Assembly (NCBI GenBank): GCA_025449115.1
Contig: JAHLKC010000054.1
Location: 124,001 to 188,000, forward strand
From: Chytridium lagenaria
Lineage: Eukaryota > Chytridiomycota > Chytridiomycetes > Chytridiales > Chytridiaceae
Length of the DNA stretch: 64,000 nt
Direction of reading: 5' to 3'
This document shows positions 1 to 11,721 of the stretch, in pieces; the first letter of the stretch is position 1; every line of letters begins with the position of its first letter. The translations under genes were made by a program, and so were the position numbers. The notes under the pieces were generated by a model, which saw nothing but the letters and a program-made list of their open reading frames with translations, did not search any database and had not been told where the DNA came from.

Positions 1-984
1 AGCTTGCTTCTGAGCGTTCTGCTGCTGAGGAGCTGGTTGAGCCTGCTTCTGCGCATTGTTCTGCTGAGGCGCGGGGCCTTGAGCCTGTTTCTGAGCGTTC
101 TGCTGTTGAGGGGCAGACTGGGGCTTTTGGGCGTTGTTCTGCTGGGGCTGAACGGACTGTTGGGAGTTCTGCTTCTGAACTGGGGCGGGCTTCTGAGCGT
201 TCTGTTGCTGGGGTTGAGCCTGGGCTTGCTTCTGGGCGTTTTGTTGTTGGGGAGCCGCTTGAGCTTGCTTCTGAGCGTTCTGCTGCTGGGGAGCTGCTTG
301 AGCCTGCTTCTGGGCGTTCTGTTGCTGGGGTTGAGCTTGGGCCTGCTTCTGAGCGTTCTGCTGCTGGGGTTGAGCTTGAGCCTGCTTTTGGGCGTTCTGT
401 TGTTGGGGAGCCGCTTGAGCCTGCTTCTGGGCATTCTGTTGCTGAGGAGCAGCTTGGGCTTGCTTCTGGGCATTCTGTTGCTGAGGAGCAGCTTGGGCTT
501 GCTTCTGAGCGTTCTGCTGCTGAGGTTGAGCCTGAGCTTGCTTCTGCACGTTCTGTTGCTGGGGAGCGGGAGTCTGCCCTTGCTTCTGAGCGTTCTGCTG
601 TTGAGGAGCAGACTGAGGCTTCTGAGCATTGTTCTGCTGGGGCTGAACGGACTGCTGAGAGTTCTGCTTCTGAACTGGGGCGGGCTTTTGAGCGTTTTGC
701 TGCAGGGGTTGAGCCTGAGCTTGCTTCTGGGCGTTCTGTTGTTGGGGAGCCGCTTGAGCTTGCTTCTGGGCGTTCTGCTGTTGTGGAGCAGCTTGGGCTT
801 GCTTCTGAGCGTTCTGCTGCTGAGGTTGAGCCTGAGCTTGCTTTTGAGCGTTCTGTTGCTGGGGAGCCGCTTGAGCCGACTTCTGGGCGTTCTGCTGCTG
901 AGGAGCGGCCGCCTGTTTATTGGCTTGCTGTTGAGGAGCAGGCTGGGGAGCTGCCTTCTGAGCGCTCTGCTGACGCGACTTGCT
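1..984 (-). repeat. In-frame 39-bp tandem repeat array with a higher-order duplication
   Basis: The unit is 39 bp (13 codons, around QQQNAQKQA). A diverged block coding for VQKQNSQQSVQPQQ-like residues occurs at about 112-203 and again at about 610-701. The second lies about 498 bp from the first, so a roughly 500-bp segment of the array was itself duplicated. Confidence 0.75.
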
Positions 985-1276
985 CTAAACCATGCACTGA
1001 AGTCAGAAACGCGTACAATACAAAATATCCTTTTTAAACTCGAACTAACCTGAGGGTCCTCAGAAGCTTGACGAGAACCCTTGGACGAGTTGTTGTTGGC
1101 AGAGTTGTTGGTGGCCTAAGAGATGGCGTTAGGATCATCCCATGAATGATAGACCGCGATCTTACCTTCTGCTGAACGTTCAAGGTGGCCGCATTCTTGG
1201 CGTTGCCTTGCTGCTGCGAGAGCTGCTGCTGGACGCTAGCTTGAACGCTGTTGTTGTTGTTGTTGCTGCGAACCAT
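1..1276 (-). CDS. Q/N-rich low-complexity repeat protein (3' end beyond window)
   Basis: Three exons on the minus strand fit exactly in phase: 1276-1166, 1115-1050 and 984-1, the last running off the window. The start is followed by NNNNN, Q and N tracts and a K/S-rich stretch. From about residue 60 the protein is an array of a 13-residue unit of the type P-QQQ-NAQKQAQA-A/Q, repeated some two dozen times with drift. No cysteine, membrane segment or known domain is visible. Composition is prion-like (Q, N, A, P, with regular K), so a disordered or condensate-forming scaffold is a reasonable inference, but the function is unknown. Introns of 50 and 65 nt have normal GT/AG ends. The plus strand over the same bases is open for about 350 leucine-rich codons; this is the antisense of the CAG/CTG-rich repeat, not a gene. 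The promoter faces that of the Vps10 gene. Confidence 0.7.
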
Positions 1277-1739
1277 GTTGATGAATATCGAATACGGAAA
1301 GGGAGTGTGTAGATTCTAGTATAATTGAGCCGCGGAAGAAAAAAGGGGGCGCCGCCTCGTCTTTTAAGTAGAGTGGGAGAATCACGCGATGATGTGGCCT
1401 TTTTTTAGGAGACAAAGGATGATTGTGAGCAGGATTGATTCGATTGAACGAGAGAGTTGATGAGTGTTTTAGACAGACAATGGAATTTCGTCATTCGGGA
1501 TTGGCGGGTAACGAATGAGTGGAGAGGTCATCACCGGAGGATTTCGTATGTGGTTCGGACATGGATGGACGTGATGGTGTCGTCGGTGGATGGTGTGTTG
1601 AGGAAGCAGGCATGTGCACATAAGAGGTTGTCATCGAATATTGGGTAGTGGAAAACGTAGCAACTTCGAATTTCAGTTTCATTTCAACTCCACCAAAAAG
1701 GATACCTTTGCCAGCAAGCAGCGATAAGCATTCGCAGCC
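1277..1739. promoter_or_regulatory. Divergent intergenic region
   Basis: This stretch lies between the Q/N-rich gene (minus) and the Vps10 gene (plus) and must hold both promoters. No conserved coding frame or structured RNA was seen. Confidence 0.4.
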
Positions 1740-4700
1740 ATGGCATCGCGGAACCCCTTACCAGCGACGATGAATCGCATCCGAAAGACATTGTATCCAC
1801 TGTTACTGCTTGTTCTGGTTGCGACGAGCTTGCATGCATCACCGTCACATCGCTTGGCTAAGAGGGATGCGGAGCCTAGCATTACCTTCACGGAATTCGA
1901 GGGTGTACCGCGGCGCTTATTCTATTTCGAGGATTCAGATGTAAGCTTTCCTTTAGAAATGTCCCGACATTGACAGCCACTCAGGTTATACTGTTACTTG
2001 GAATCCGGTCGAGACCAAGTTCATCGGTCGGAGGATGAAGGCAAAACATGGACGAAGGTGAAGGAGCTCGAGAATGTAAAGCAGGTTGTACTTCATCCTT
2101 ACGCCAAAGAGAACAGAGCGTTTGCGGTGACGGGAGAGAAAACGCATTATGTTACAAAGGATAAGGGCAAGAGTTGGACCAAGTTTTCGACGGAGTACCC
2201 ACCAGCTTTGGATGATGGCAAGGGGGTTTGGCGTTCCATGCTGGTGAGCCGGACTGGGTGCTTATGAGAGGACGGAAGTGTAAGAAGGAAAAGGAATGGT
2301 TTGAGACTTGCCAGGATGAGGTAATGCGTTAGTGGCGAATACTTATGCTAATTTTGTCAAGGCTTATTACACGACAAACAACTTTGACTCGGTTAAACTT
2401 CTTCTCTCTGCGATCGGAGATTGTATTTGGGGGCGTTCATCTGCTTCGTTTACCGATGCTCCGAAGGAATTGATTCTCTGCTCACAATGGCCTCAAGACG
2501 GTGATCAAATCATTAGGTCACCGGAGAAAGTGCAGCTGTTTAAGACCACCGACTACTTTCAGAAACAAAAAGATAGCATTGATCTTGGAGGTGGAGTTAT
2601 TGGGTTGGGTGTTGTCAACAAGTTTATGGTTGCTGCTGTTAAGTTGAGGCGGTCGGAGAAGATTGAAATGTATTTGTCCGTGGATGGAGCTACTTTTAAG
2701 ATGGCGCAGCTTCCGGGAGATTACGGTATTCAGGCTGAAGAGGTGAGGAGAATGATATTATTCAATCTGATATAGGTTTTTTAGGCGTACACTGTTTTGG
2801 AATCTTCCGATCATCGCCTTACGATTGATGTTTTGCCTAGCATTATATCTAAAAAGGCGGCTCGTTACGGAAACCTCTTCTTTTCCAACTCGAATGGCAC
2901 TTATTTTACCCACTCTCTTCCATACACCAACCGGGACCCTCGAGGGCCGTGTGGATTTTGAACGGATTTCAACGTCAAGGTTTCTCTGGCATGATCCTCG
3001 CCAACACTGTGTCGAATTGGAAGGACCTAGAGAAGAGCAAGTATGAGGATAAGAATGTAGTTACCAAGCTTTCTTTTGATGACGGCGCTAGATGGACATT
3101 GCTTCGTCCGCCTCCAAAAGATGCCGATGGAAAGGAATGGCATTGTAGACGTCGGAGAAGAGTGGTGTCATCGGATTGTGCGCTTCACCTTCATTCTGTC
3201 ACGACAGCTCAGAATATTGGAAGGGTCTTCTCGAGTAATGCGGCACCCGGTCTTATCATTGGAGTAGGGGAGTGTTGGAAGAGAGTTGAGGGCCGTATGA
3301 TTCATGTGACACTTTCTTGTCGGCTGATGGTGGCAGAACTTGGGTTAACACAGCCAAGGGCCCTCATAAGTACGGAGACTGCAGACATGGGAAGTGTGAT
3401 TATCCTCGTGCCTGATAACGGACCGACTGATTATATCTTATACTCTACTAACGTGGAGAACCGGGTTCTTACAAGAAAGTCGAGGTGAAGCCTCCCAAAG
3501 ACGTGAAGAAGTGGAAACCCCGCCTTACGGATATTGACCCGGACTCCACCTCCAATAAGATGATCATATTTCCTTACGGATGCTATTGATACGACGCGGA
3601 ACTTTGTTGCCCACGTTGATTTGAGTCAAGTGCAGACAAAGAAATGCGGTTCCGGAGATTTTGAGGAATGGTCGCCAACCATGGACGGCAAAGCCGAGTG
3701 CATTATGGGTGAAAAGCTTACGTTTAAACGTCGCAAGGCCGACGCAAACTGCAGCGTTGGACGAAAGTTTAAGGAAGCTGACGTTGTCGCTGAGACTTGC
3801 GAATGTGCAGAGGTGGATTATGAATGTGATTTTGGCTTTAAGCCGAAAAGCAGTGAGGCCGATAGTAGGCTTGAATGTGAGATGGATGGGTCGTTGTTGG
3901 ATCAACCTGAGCAGTGTAAGAAAGGGGAAAAGTACATGGGAACGTCGGGGTACAAAAAAATACCCGGGAATAAGTGTAAAAATGGAAAGGATCTGGATAA
4001 GAAGCAGGAGAGAGAATGTAAAGAAGATATCGTGAAGAAGGGAAAACCGAAGGTTGCTAGCAAGACCTTTGATGACATAATTGAGAGGGTTGTGTATATG
4101 AGGAAGAGTACGACAACCTTTTTGCATGCGGCTTCGGGGAATGTGTGGAGGAGTGATAATGAGGGACTGGAATGGTCGCAACCAGATGTGTTGAAGGAGA
4201 ATAAGCCAATCAAGTTGATCGGTTTGCATGATACAGAGGATAAGCGGGTTTACTTTTTTAGCGAGAAGGATATCTTCTATACGCTCGATGGAGATACATC
4301 ATCATCGGCTGTCAAGAAAATGGAGACTCCAGTTCCGTACAAACGGTCTTGGTCTGCCTATCCTTGATTTCCACCCTACCGGAAAAGGACTATATTGTTC
4401 TTTTGGTGGTGCTCGTGGATGTCCTGACATTGATAAGTGTTTCACGGAAGTGTACCTTTCTCAAGACAATGGCAAGAGCTGGATGAACGATAAGAAGCCT
4501 GTCGAGACATGGGCGACGAAATGCGTGTGGGCACATGATATTGGGTTCGGTGATAAAACGAATCTAGCAAAAAGATGCCGTGTATTGCGCAAGCTATAAG
4601 TATAAGAATGGGAAGACGTCTCAGGAAGAACTCGGGGGCGAGGAACGGATGATAACCCTTTACAGTTGGTTTTGATTACGAATGGAGGAAAGGATAGGAG

Positions 4701-7700
4701 GGTATTGATTGATAAGGGGGTTGTGACCTTTTATGTCGTAGAGTCTTTCCTTACTGTTGGGTGGTAAGTTTATCGATCCTCTCCAATTGTATTTGCTCTT
4801 ACGAGCTGCTAACTGGTCAATTTAAGGAAACTTCGCATGAGGTCAAAATTGTTATCTCTGTTGATGGTGTCAACTTCGCGGAGTCTACGTTTCCGCCTAA
4901 CATAAAGGTTGAGAAGAATGTAAGCGCGAATCTTTTATTTTAGCTTACATTTTTTTAGGGATTCACTGTTCTAGAATCTAATACCGGGAGCGGTCTTTAT
5001 GGACGCTTTGCAGAATACTCATTACAATAAGGAGGTTGGGTCGCTGTTCAAATCAAATCGAATGGGACTTTCTTTTCAAGGATCTTGAATAACTCAAACC
5101 GGAACGAGAAGGGACAGGGTGAGTACGATGTTACTCCATTGAGTCTTTGATCATGTTTTTTGTTTGATTTTGAATTAATTTCTACGATACTGATCCGTTG
5201 TTTGTCTGAGTTGATCTCGAGAAAGTTGCTGGCGTTAAGGGAGTTGTGCTGGCTAACCAGGTTATTAACCCTACCGACGTCGTAGCGGGAGGTAGCAAGA
5301 AAGTCCGTTCTTTGGTCAGCTTTGATGATGGTACTCGATGGCTCAAGCTCAGCCGCCTAAGAAGGACGTTAACGGAAAGGATTACAGCTGTGCTACAACA
5401 GATGTAAGAATTTTAACGCCAATGCTCTTCGTGCTTACGTTACATGTAGTGCTATCTGAATCTTTACCGCAAGACTACTCATGGACAGAGCTTTGGAAAG
5501 GCTTCCGCCGCTACTTCGCCCGCCGCTGCTGGTCTCGTGATTGGAATTGGGAAACGTGGGCCCCTATCTGCACACCCTCGACAATGGCGACATGTTCATC
5601 TCGCTAGATGCTGGCGTAATTGGAAAGAAATGCACAAGAGCCCTCATAAATGGGCTATCGGCGACCACGGCGGTGTGATTGTTATGGCTAATGAAAAGGA
5701 CCAACCGAAACCATTCTTTACTCATATGATTACGGCACTACATGGTCTGAGGTGTCGATTTCAAGTCAACCGGTTCTGGTTCACTCTATCCTTACGCTTC
5801 CCGACAGTACGTCGCTCAAGTTCCTAGTTATGGGAGTGTCCGAGTCTGACAAGAATGACTTCAAGATGACGATTTACGGGCTTGACTTTGATAATACTTT
5901 GCCGAGGAAATGTGATAAACCTTCTTCCAAGAGTTCGGATTTTCGTGGTGGAGCCCGTTGGGGGATAGGGGTCAGGGGATAGATGCTTTTTGGGGAAGAA
6001 GACCAAGTTTTTGAGGAGAAAGGAAGATGCAAATTGTTTAATTGGGAAGGAGTTTGAGGATTTGGCGCAGGATAACTCCGACTGTCAGTGTACTAAGGAT
6101 GACTATGAATGGTAGTATTCAATTATAAGTTCTTACGTGTCGTTGTAATATTGCTGACCATTTTCACACCACTAGCGACTTTAATTTTGGTTTGATGACG
6201 AAAGCAAGGAATGTACTCTTCTTTCCGTGGATCCGTTGCAACCTGCCACCTGCAAGCTGGAACGAAGTACCAAGGCTCGTCTGGATACCGGAAGATCCCG
6301 CTCTGTCATGCAAGGAGGAGAAAATCTTGAGAAAAAAGTTGAGCGTGTTTGTGGGAAGTCACAAAGGGACCCTCGGAAGTTGGTCTGTCTTCCACAACGT
6401 TCAAAGACAAGTGGATGATTACTTCTACTTCAACCGGACAAAGACTGCGGTTATCCTCGATGCATACGGCCAAGTCTGGGTGTCCACGGATGCAGGTGTG
6501 AAGTGGGAGCGTCCTGATCTTATGAAGGGTGAGAAGTCGTTCGTATGGTTTTGGACCCTCATCGTGGTTCCCGAGCTTTTTTCTTCACCAACGATAAGAA
6601 GCATTTCAGACTGAGGATAATGGTAACTCGTTCCATACATTTGACACGCCATCTCCGCCGAACATCGTTGGGCTGAGCTTTTCTCGATGCATCCGGATGA
6701 GCAGGGCTACCTGATCTACACTGGCCAAAGCGATTGCGGGTCTAGTGATGACAATTGCCATGCCGTGTCGTATGTGACAAAGGATAACGGCAGATCGTGG
6801 TCAGAGATCCGGAAGTACTCGGAGAAGTGCGTGTGGGGGAAAGATAAGTTCTTTAGGCCGCTTAAGGAGGAGATCTTTTGCCGTGCTTTTGAGAATCAAA
6901 AGGGAAATCAAAGGCATATGGATAGAAAAGACCACCCGGCATTGTTCTTGAGTAAGGATTTCGGCAAAAATTGGGAACGGGTTTTTAAGGAGGTAGTTGG
7001 ATTCGCTATCTCGTATGAGTACATGGTCGTCGCTTTGGTAAGTAATGCTTGATAACACTTTTTCTCACAGTTTTTCAGGGGGTGACGATGATAAGCCAGA
7101 GGCTCGCCTTATGGTCACGCTGGACGGTGTCAATTGGAAAGAGGCCGAATTCCAGGATAACTCGAGGGTTGTGAACTCTGGATACACTCTCTTAGAATCT
7201 GGGACTGGAGCAATATTCCTTGAGGTATTCACGAGCAGGAAAAGAGATGAGGAGTATGGAGTTCTCTACAAGAGTAACGCTGCTGGTGTCGACTTTGAGA
7301 TTGTTATAAAAATGTCAATCAAGATCATTTAGGGTAAGTAGTTTTCACTTCGGTGCCTCCCCATCCCCAAGCTTTTGGTGAATGGCTGATGGTTTTGCAG
7401 ATACACTGATTTCGAGAAGGCTCTCGGTATTGAGGGATCGCCATCACCAACGTTGTGACAAACCCGATGGATGTTCATATGACGGGGTCGAAGAAGATTG
7501 AAAACATTCATCACCTTCAACGACGGTGATCGTTGGCAGAGCCTTTCGCCGCCTGACCACGACGTGAATGGCAAGTCGTACAACTGTGACGGGAATGCAC
7601 GTTAAATCTCCACATTTCACCGAGAGGAGAGACAAGAATGATTTGTTTACGTCAAAGTCTGCCGTCGGTCTCATGGTTGGAGTTGGAAATGTGGGCGTTC

Positions 7701-8953
7701 CTTATCAAAGTACACGGATGGCGATGTGTTCCTCACAAGAGATGCGGGACGGACGTGGAAGGAGATTGCAAAAGAAGCCCATATGATTGAGATTGGTGAC
7801 CGTGGTGGTGTAATTGTTCTCGTGAACGATGAAGAGCCTACGGATGAGGTCAAGTACACCTTGGATCAAGGTGTAACTGTCAGGTCTATCCGGGTATCGG
7901 ATAAGCTGGATGGAGGCAAAATGAGGTCACCAACATTATCTCTGAACCTTACGGCTCCACTTCAAGCTTTGTGGTATTCGGAACGATCAAGGGCGGAAAT
8001 CGGATGGATCCACTGTGGCGTTACAGCTTAACTTCGAGAATGTCTGGGAGCAGAGTTGCAAGTTTGATAAAGATCATGAGAGTCTAGTGATTTCGAGGTC
8101 TGGAGTCCTACCGGTCAAGCTACGGGAGACGAGAAGTGCATCTTTGGAGAGCAGGTTAGTCGTGATAGTCCGTGATTTTTTTAAAATTATCAATGTGAAA
8201 TTCTAATGCGATTTGGGATAGCGTAACTACTACCGTCGCAAGGCAACTAGACATTGCAAGATTGGAGACTTTAATGAGACCCCACAAGTTGTCAACAAGG
8301 CATGCGCCTGCACAGCAGATGACTTTGAGTGCGATGTTGGGTTTGTCAAGAACACGACAGGACACTGTTCGTGGTCAAGCACTACTTCGGCTATTCCGGC
8401 GCCTACGTGTGAGAACGGTCTCAAGAAGTTCACTACTGGGTATCGGAAGCACAAAAGAACTAAGTGCCAAGGTGGTCTGTCTCTGGACAAAGGCGCCACA
8501 GAGTATTGCGGTAAGCGAATTGCTGTTTAATATTACTCTGCTTATATATATGCTTTGGACTTTTTATTAATTTTGCTTTCTTTTGTATGTAGCAGCGAAA
8601 ATTTCGGCTTTTGGTTGGATCGGAATCATCATGTTATCTGTGGGCATTCCGGCAGCAGTCACATACGCAATTGTATGGAACTACCGTGGAGGAAGAATCC
8701 GCTTGCCGGTGGACTCTGCCTCTCAAGGTGCACCCACGCATTGGGCGGAACGTATCGGGAGGGGGTTGAGAGTGGCTTTGGTGTTTGGGACAGAGGTTGC
8801 TGAGGTCATTATATCGAAATGTAGGCTCTATATGACTGGGTTCGGATGCGGTCTAACCGGCATGCCGGGTATTCGCCTGTCCGGAATGTTGCAACGGCGT
8901 TGGATGAGGAAATTGATAATGATCCTGCGTTGTTGGATCTTGATGATTATTAG
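1740..8953 (+). CDS. VPS10: Vps10/sortilin-type sorting receptor with three VPS10 modules (frame broken)
   Basis: Type I receptor that in yeast cycles between Golgi and endosome to deliver vacuolar hydrolases. The start at 1740 gives a signal peptide (hydrophobic LLLLVLVATSL) followed by a KR site. Three Sortilin-N/10CC modules follow: propeller 1 at about 1.9-3.5 kb with Cys-rich 10CC at 3.6-4.0 kb; propeller 2 at 4.1-5.9 kb with 10CC at 5.95-6.4 kb; propeller 3 at 6.4-8.0 kb with 10CC at 8.0-8.5 kb. Asp-box motifs (RSEDEGKTW, SQDNGKSW, TKDNGRSW) and SFDDG strings mark the propeller blades. An intron at 8511-8592 precedes the transmembrane helix (WIGIIMLSVGIPAAVTYAIV). The tail ends in acidic EEIDNDPALLDLDDY. 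At least ten one-base frame breaks interrupt the reading, for example at the G5 run near 2221, near 2945 and near 3300. Homology resumes immediately in another frame each time, which suggests sequence error more than decay. Short introns such as 1941-1984 and 2321-2361 are also present. Confidence 0.85.
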
Positions 8954-8965
8954 TGTGTTTATTGG

Positions 8966-10023
8966 CTAGTTTAGTTGAGTTACTTTTATGTGCAATATAT
9001 TATGTAGTTTTTGGGATTGGTTTACCATAGCAGAGGGATCATTCCTGTACCATTTACGAGGGACCGTCTTTGGAAAGGTTTTTCGATACCACGCGTGATT
9101 TACATCGGCAATGACGCCAAGCTCAACAATTATCCAGACTAGTATACAAGAGCTGTTGTTATAGATCCTATGTTGGACCCCCCAATTCGCAATCAACATT
9201 GCAGCGTATATGACGAGCTCGAAAAAATAGTGAGGGCACGCAAGGATATCAAACCAACCACCCTTTGGTAGCTTATAGGGAGATGCCGAATCACGTTTCA
9301 CCAATGGTTTGTTTCGTAATCTCGCTAATGTTAGATGCGCTCTGTTCTGCTCCAAAGATCCGTAAGCGAACAAAACAACAGCCAGGACATGCCGATATTC
9401 AAAATCGTCAGAATGGTCGCCATAACCTTTAAAAATAGTAAGAAAGAAACTCGAAAGTGATGGCTTACTCTTGCTGGTTAAGACGCTTGCTAGATCGTGC
9501 AGTTTGTCACAAGACACAGCGATGGGTGTGATGATGTAGAAAGCGAACCCGACCGCGTAATGCAGAAGGTGCATCTTGGCTGTAGACGGATGCCTAGAAC
9601 CCAGGCTAGACATTCTAGCATCCGTCGAAGTGTTTGGTGCATTCATCATGATATGCACACTATCGGATCCAACGGTGCGGTATTCCCATTATCCGTTGTT
9701 TTAAACTCGATCGGCCATGCTCAGGCGAAACGAGAACAAGAAAAGTCAGGAAAGCCAATGACCATATGAAACCAACAATGTAGAAATGCGTGAAGAAGTG
9801 TTTTGACACCTTCAGTCTGATAAAGAATTGTTCGAATCTTGCAATCCAAGAATGTATCTTTGGGGACGGATCTTTCTTGCTGTCTAAGACGATCGTCTTT
9901 CCGTATCGATACAGGGTTCTGTTAGCTTTGATGGCGTGAGCCTCGCTAAAAGCACTGCAGAGCTCCCGCCAAGTAGAATGCACGGCATATCAGAACTACC
10001 CAGAGAATTGGTATTTTGATCAT
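8966..10023 (-). CDS. DFG10: Polyprenol reductase (SRD5A3/Dfg10 family)
   Basis: Reduces polyprenol to dolichol in the ER membrane, supplying the lipid carrier for N-glycosylation. The C-terminal steroid 5-alpha-reductase domain is clear: YKLPKGGWFDILACPHYFFE, then a hydrophobic stretch and an H-x-WY region. The N-terminal part has the RYGK and THFYIVG motifs of the family and several membrane segments. The start at 10023 opens with hydrophobic IPILWVVLI. One extra T near 9950 breaks the frame just before SEAHAIKANRTL, and a second break lies near 9665-9700. A 42-nt intron (GTAAGC...AAAG) just upstream of the HSDDFEYRH region is likely. The stop lies only 12 bases from the stop of the convergent Vps10 gene, and the start is 60 bases from the end of the Ist1 gene. 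Confidence 0.75.
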
Positions 10024-10082
10024 TTTTAAAAAATATTTATTCAAGAGAATGTGTAAGCCGGTATAGTTTTACGCAGTATGGT

Positions 10083-11389
10083 CTACTTGCGCCGTTTCAA
10101 AGCCTCAAAACCTGCAAAATGGTTAGTGAAAATCCGAGAACCAAAACAAACGTCTTGTGAGTTCGTCAAAGTCGTTGTTGTCGGAAGGAGGGGGTTGGCT
10201 AGGAGTTTGGGTTGGAGCTTGAGTCGGAGGAGCGGGAAGATCAGGAAGCATCGTCGCCTTTGATGAAAATAAGGCATCAACCTTGAATTTTCAAGTATTA
10301 AAAATTCGTTTACACCGCGAATAACGTAAGTGGGGAAGTCAAGACGCACGAGATAGCGCCTTCATCAACTCTAAAATTTGGAATCCTCTCATACGTATCA
10401 TACCACTGAGAACTTACATCAGTTTTAGCCGTTGTTGGTGGTGCAGGGTTGTTATTTGACGGAGTAGAGGGGGCGGCGAGAGATAAAATATTTCCAGTCG
10501 GGTATTGCTGCGGCAAGTTGAAGGATATATCTGGGATCGATGGAGGTGCAGGCAACGGGCTTAAGAAACAAAACAAGCGGTGAGCCACGGCAAAATGATT
10601 ACAAGAACTGAGAAGATAATTACTCAAGTAGATTAGCTTGTTCCAGAGCTCCACCTTCCCATTCGATATTGTATGCATTCGCAATTGTTTTGAGATACTG
10701 GTCGACTAAAAGAGATCGGGAGTCTGAACGCGAAGTTTATGTACAATCTTCGAGACTTAATAACTTTTCTATAAAGGGTTTCTCACTCTAGAGTTAACTA
10801 CGTCGTTGACATTCTCCATCGCAGCGAGCCCGAAATCTTTACCGAACTTGCTGATAAATTGATCTCGGACCTTATCAAGAGTTATACACTAAATAAGCAA
10901 ATTAGTCAACCTGAGAGAGCTCCTTCACTTCGCAACGCGGTGCTGCAAAAATAATGGTATTGACAGCCTCTGCGATGGATGGATCACAGTTTCTCATTTC
11001 TTCCAACAAGCCGAAACGGGCTAGTAGCATTTCGCAGTAAAGCTCTATTATCTCCATTGCCTCAATCGTAAAATCCTCTCGAATAATATGCTCAACCTAG
11101 ATAATATGCATTAACACTCAAGCGACTAAACCAAAATGAGAGGCGTAAAGAAACTTCGCAATCTTTGTACATACTCACCCTCACTCTAGCACTATCATCC
11201 TTGTGGTTTTCCAACAGCTGAGCAATTTCCCGACGAGCAGCACCATTGCCAGCAGTCTTCTTCTGCTGAAGCAGCTTCAACCTATTGATGGCAAGCTTGA
11301 GCTGAACCTGATGCATGCGTTTAAGTACATGGTATATGGTGTGCGAATGACGCTTTCCCCACCTTGGTCTTGACTGGATTGAAGACCAT
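10083..11389 (-). CDS. IST1: Ist1-family ESCRT-III regulator
   Basis: Ist1 binds ESCRT-III and Vps4 and controls intralumenal vesicle formation and endosomal tubule scission. Exon 1 (11389-11363) codes MVFNPVKTK and joins in frame to exon 2 (11307-11179) giving VQLKLAINRLKLLQ, the family signature. Exons 3 (11096-10911) and 4 (10870-10787) carry EHIIREDF, EIIELYCEMLLARFGLL and FGKDFGLAAMEN. Exon 5 starts at 10747 (IVHKL) and has one missing base near 10715 in PDPLLVDQYL. A P/S-rich linker follows. A last short exon completes DFDELTRRFEALKRRK, the C-terminal MIM that binds Vps4 MIT domains. Introns are 39-83 nt. One linker exon around 10300-10390 is uncertain. It lies beside the Vps10 receptor gene, also an endosomal-sorting component; the adjacency may be chance. 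Confidence 0.85.
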
Positions 11390-11721
11390 AGATGACTAAC
11401 TGACTGAACTTGTCCTGTTGTCTTGAGGGTATCGAATTCTTTGTTGCACACGACAATACTTCCGCCATTTAACACGACCAGTAAGCGATGTGCTGCGCTG
11501 TCTTCGCTACCCCGATTTGCAGTTTCGCTGCATATGTCACTCCAAACTGATTAGTTAACATCAAGTACGAAAAAGGGAGAATATACAAGCAGCATTAATA
11601 TGGTCAAGGCTCTTATTATGTTTATCGAGGTCATTTAGAAAGTCATAAAGCAAAACAACAAGAGAGAGTCGGGGTTTGTTCCAAAACAGAATAAGAACGC
11701 TCGTTGAGAAAGTGAAAGATA

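Noticed and set aside
4..1053. 350-codon leucine-rich open frame on the plus strand
   Set aside because: It is the antisense of the CAG-rich 39-bp repeat; the minus strand has in-phase exons, splice sites and a start codon.
1740..8953. Idea that the Vps10 region is a string of several small genes
   Set aside because: Motif order follows one receptor from signal peptide to transmembrane tail; breaks are one-base shifts or short introns.
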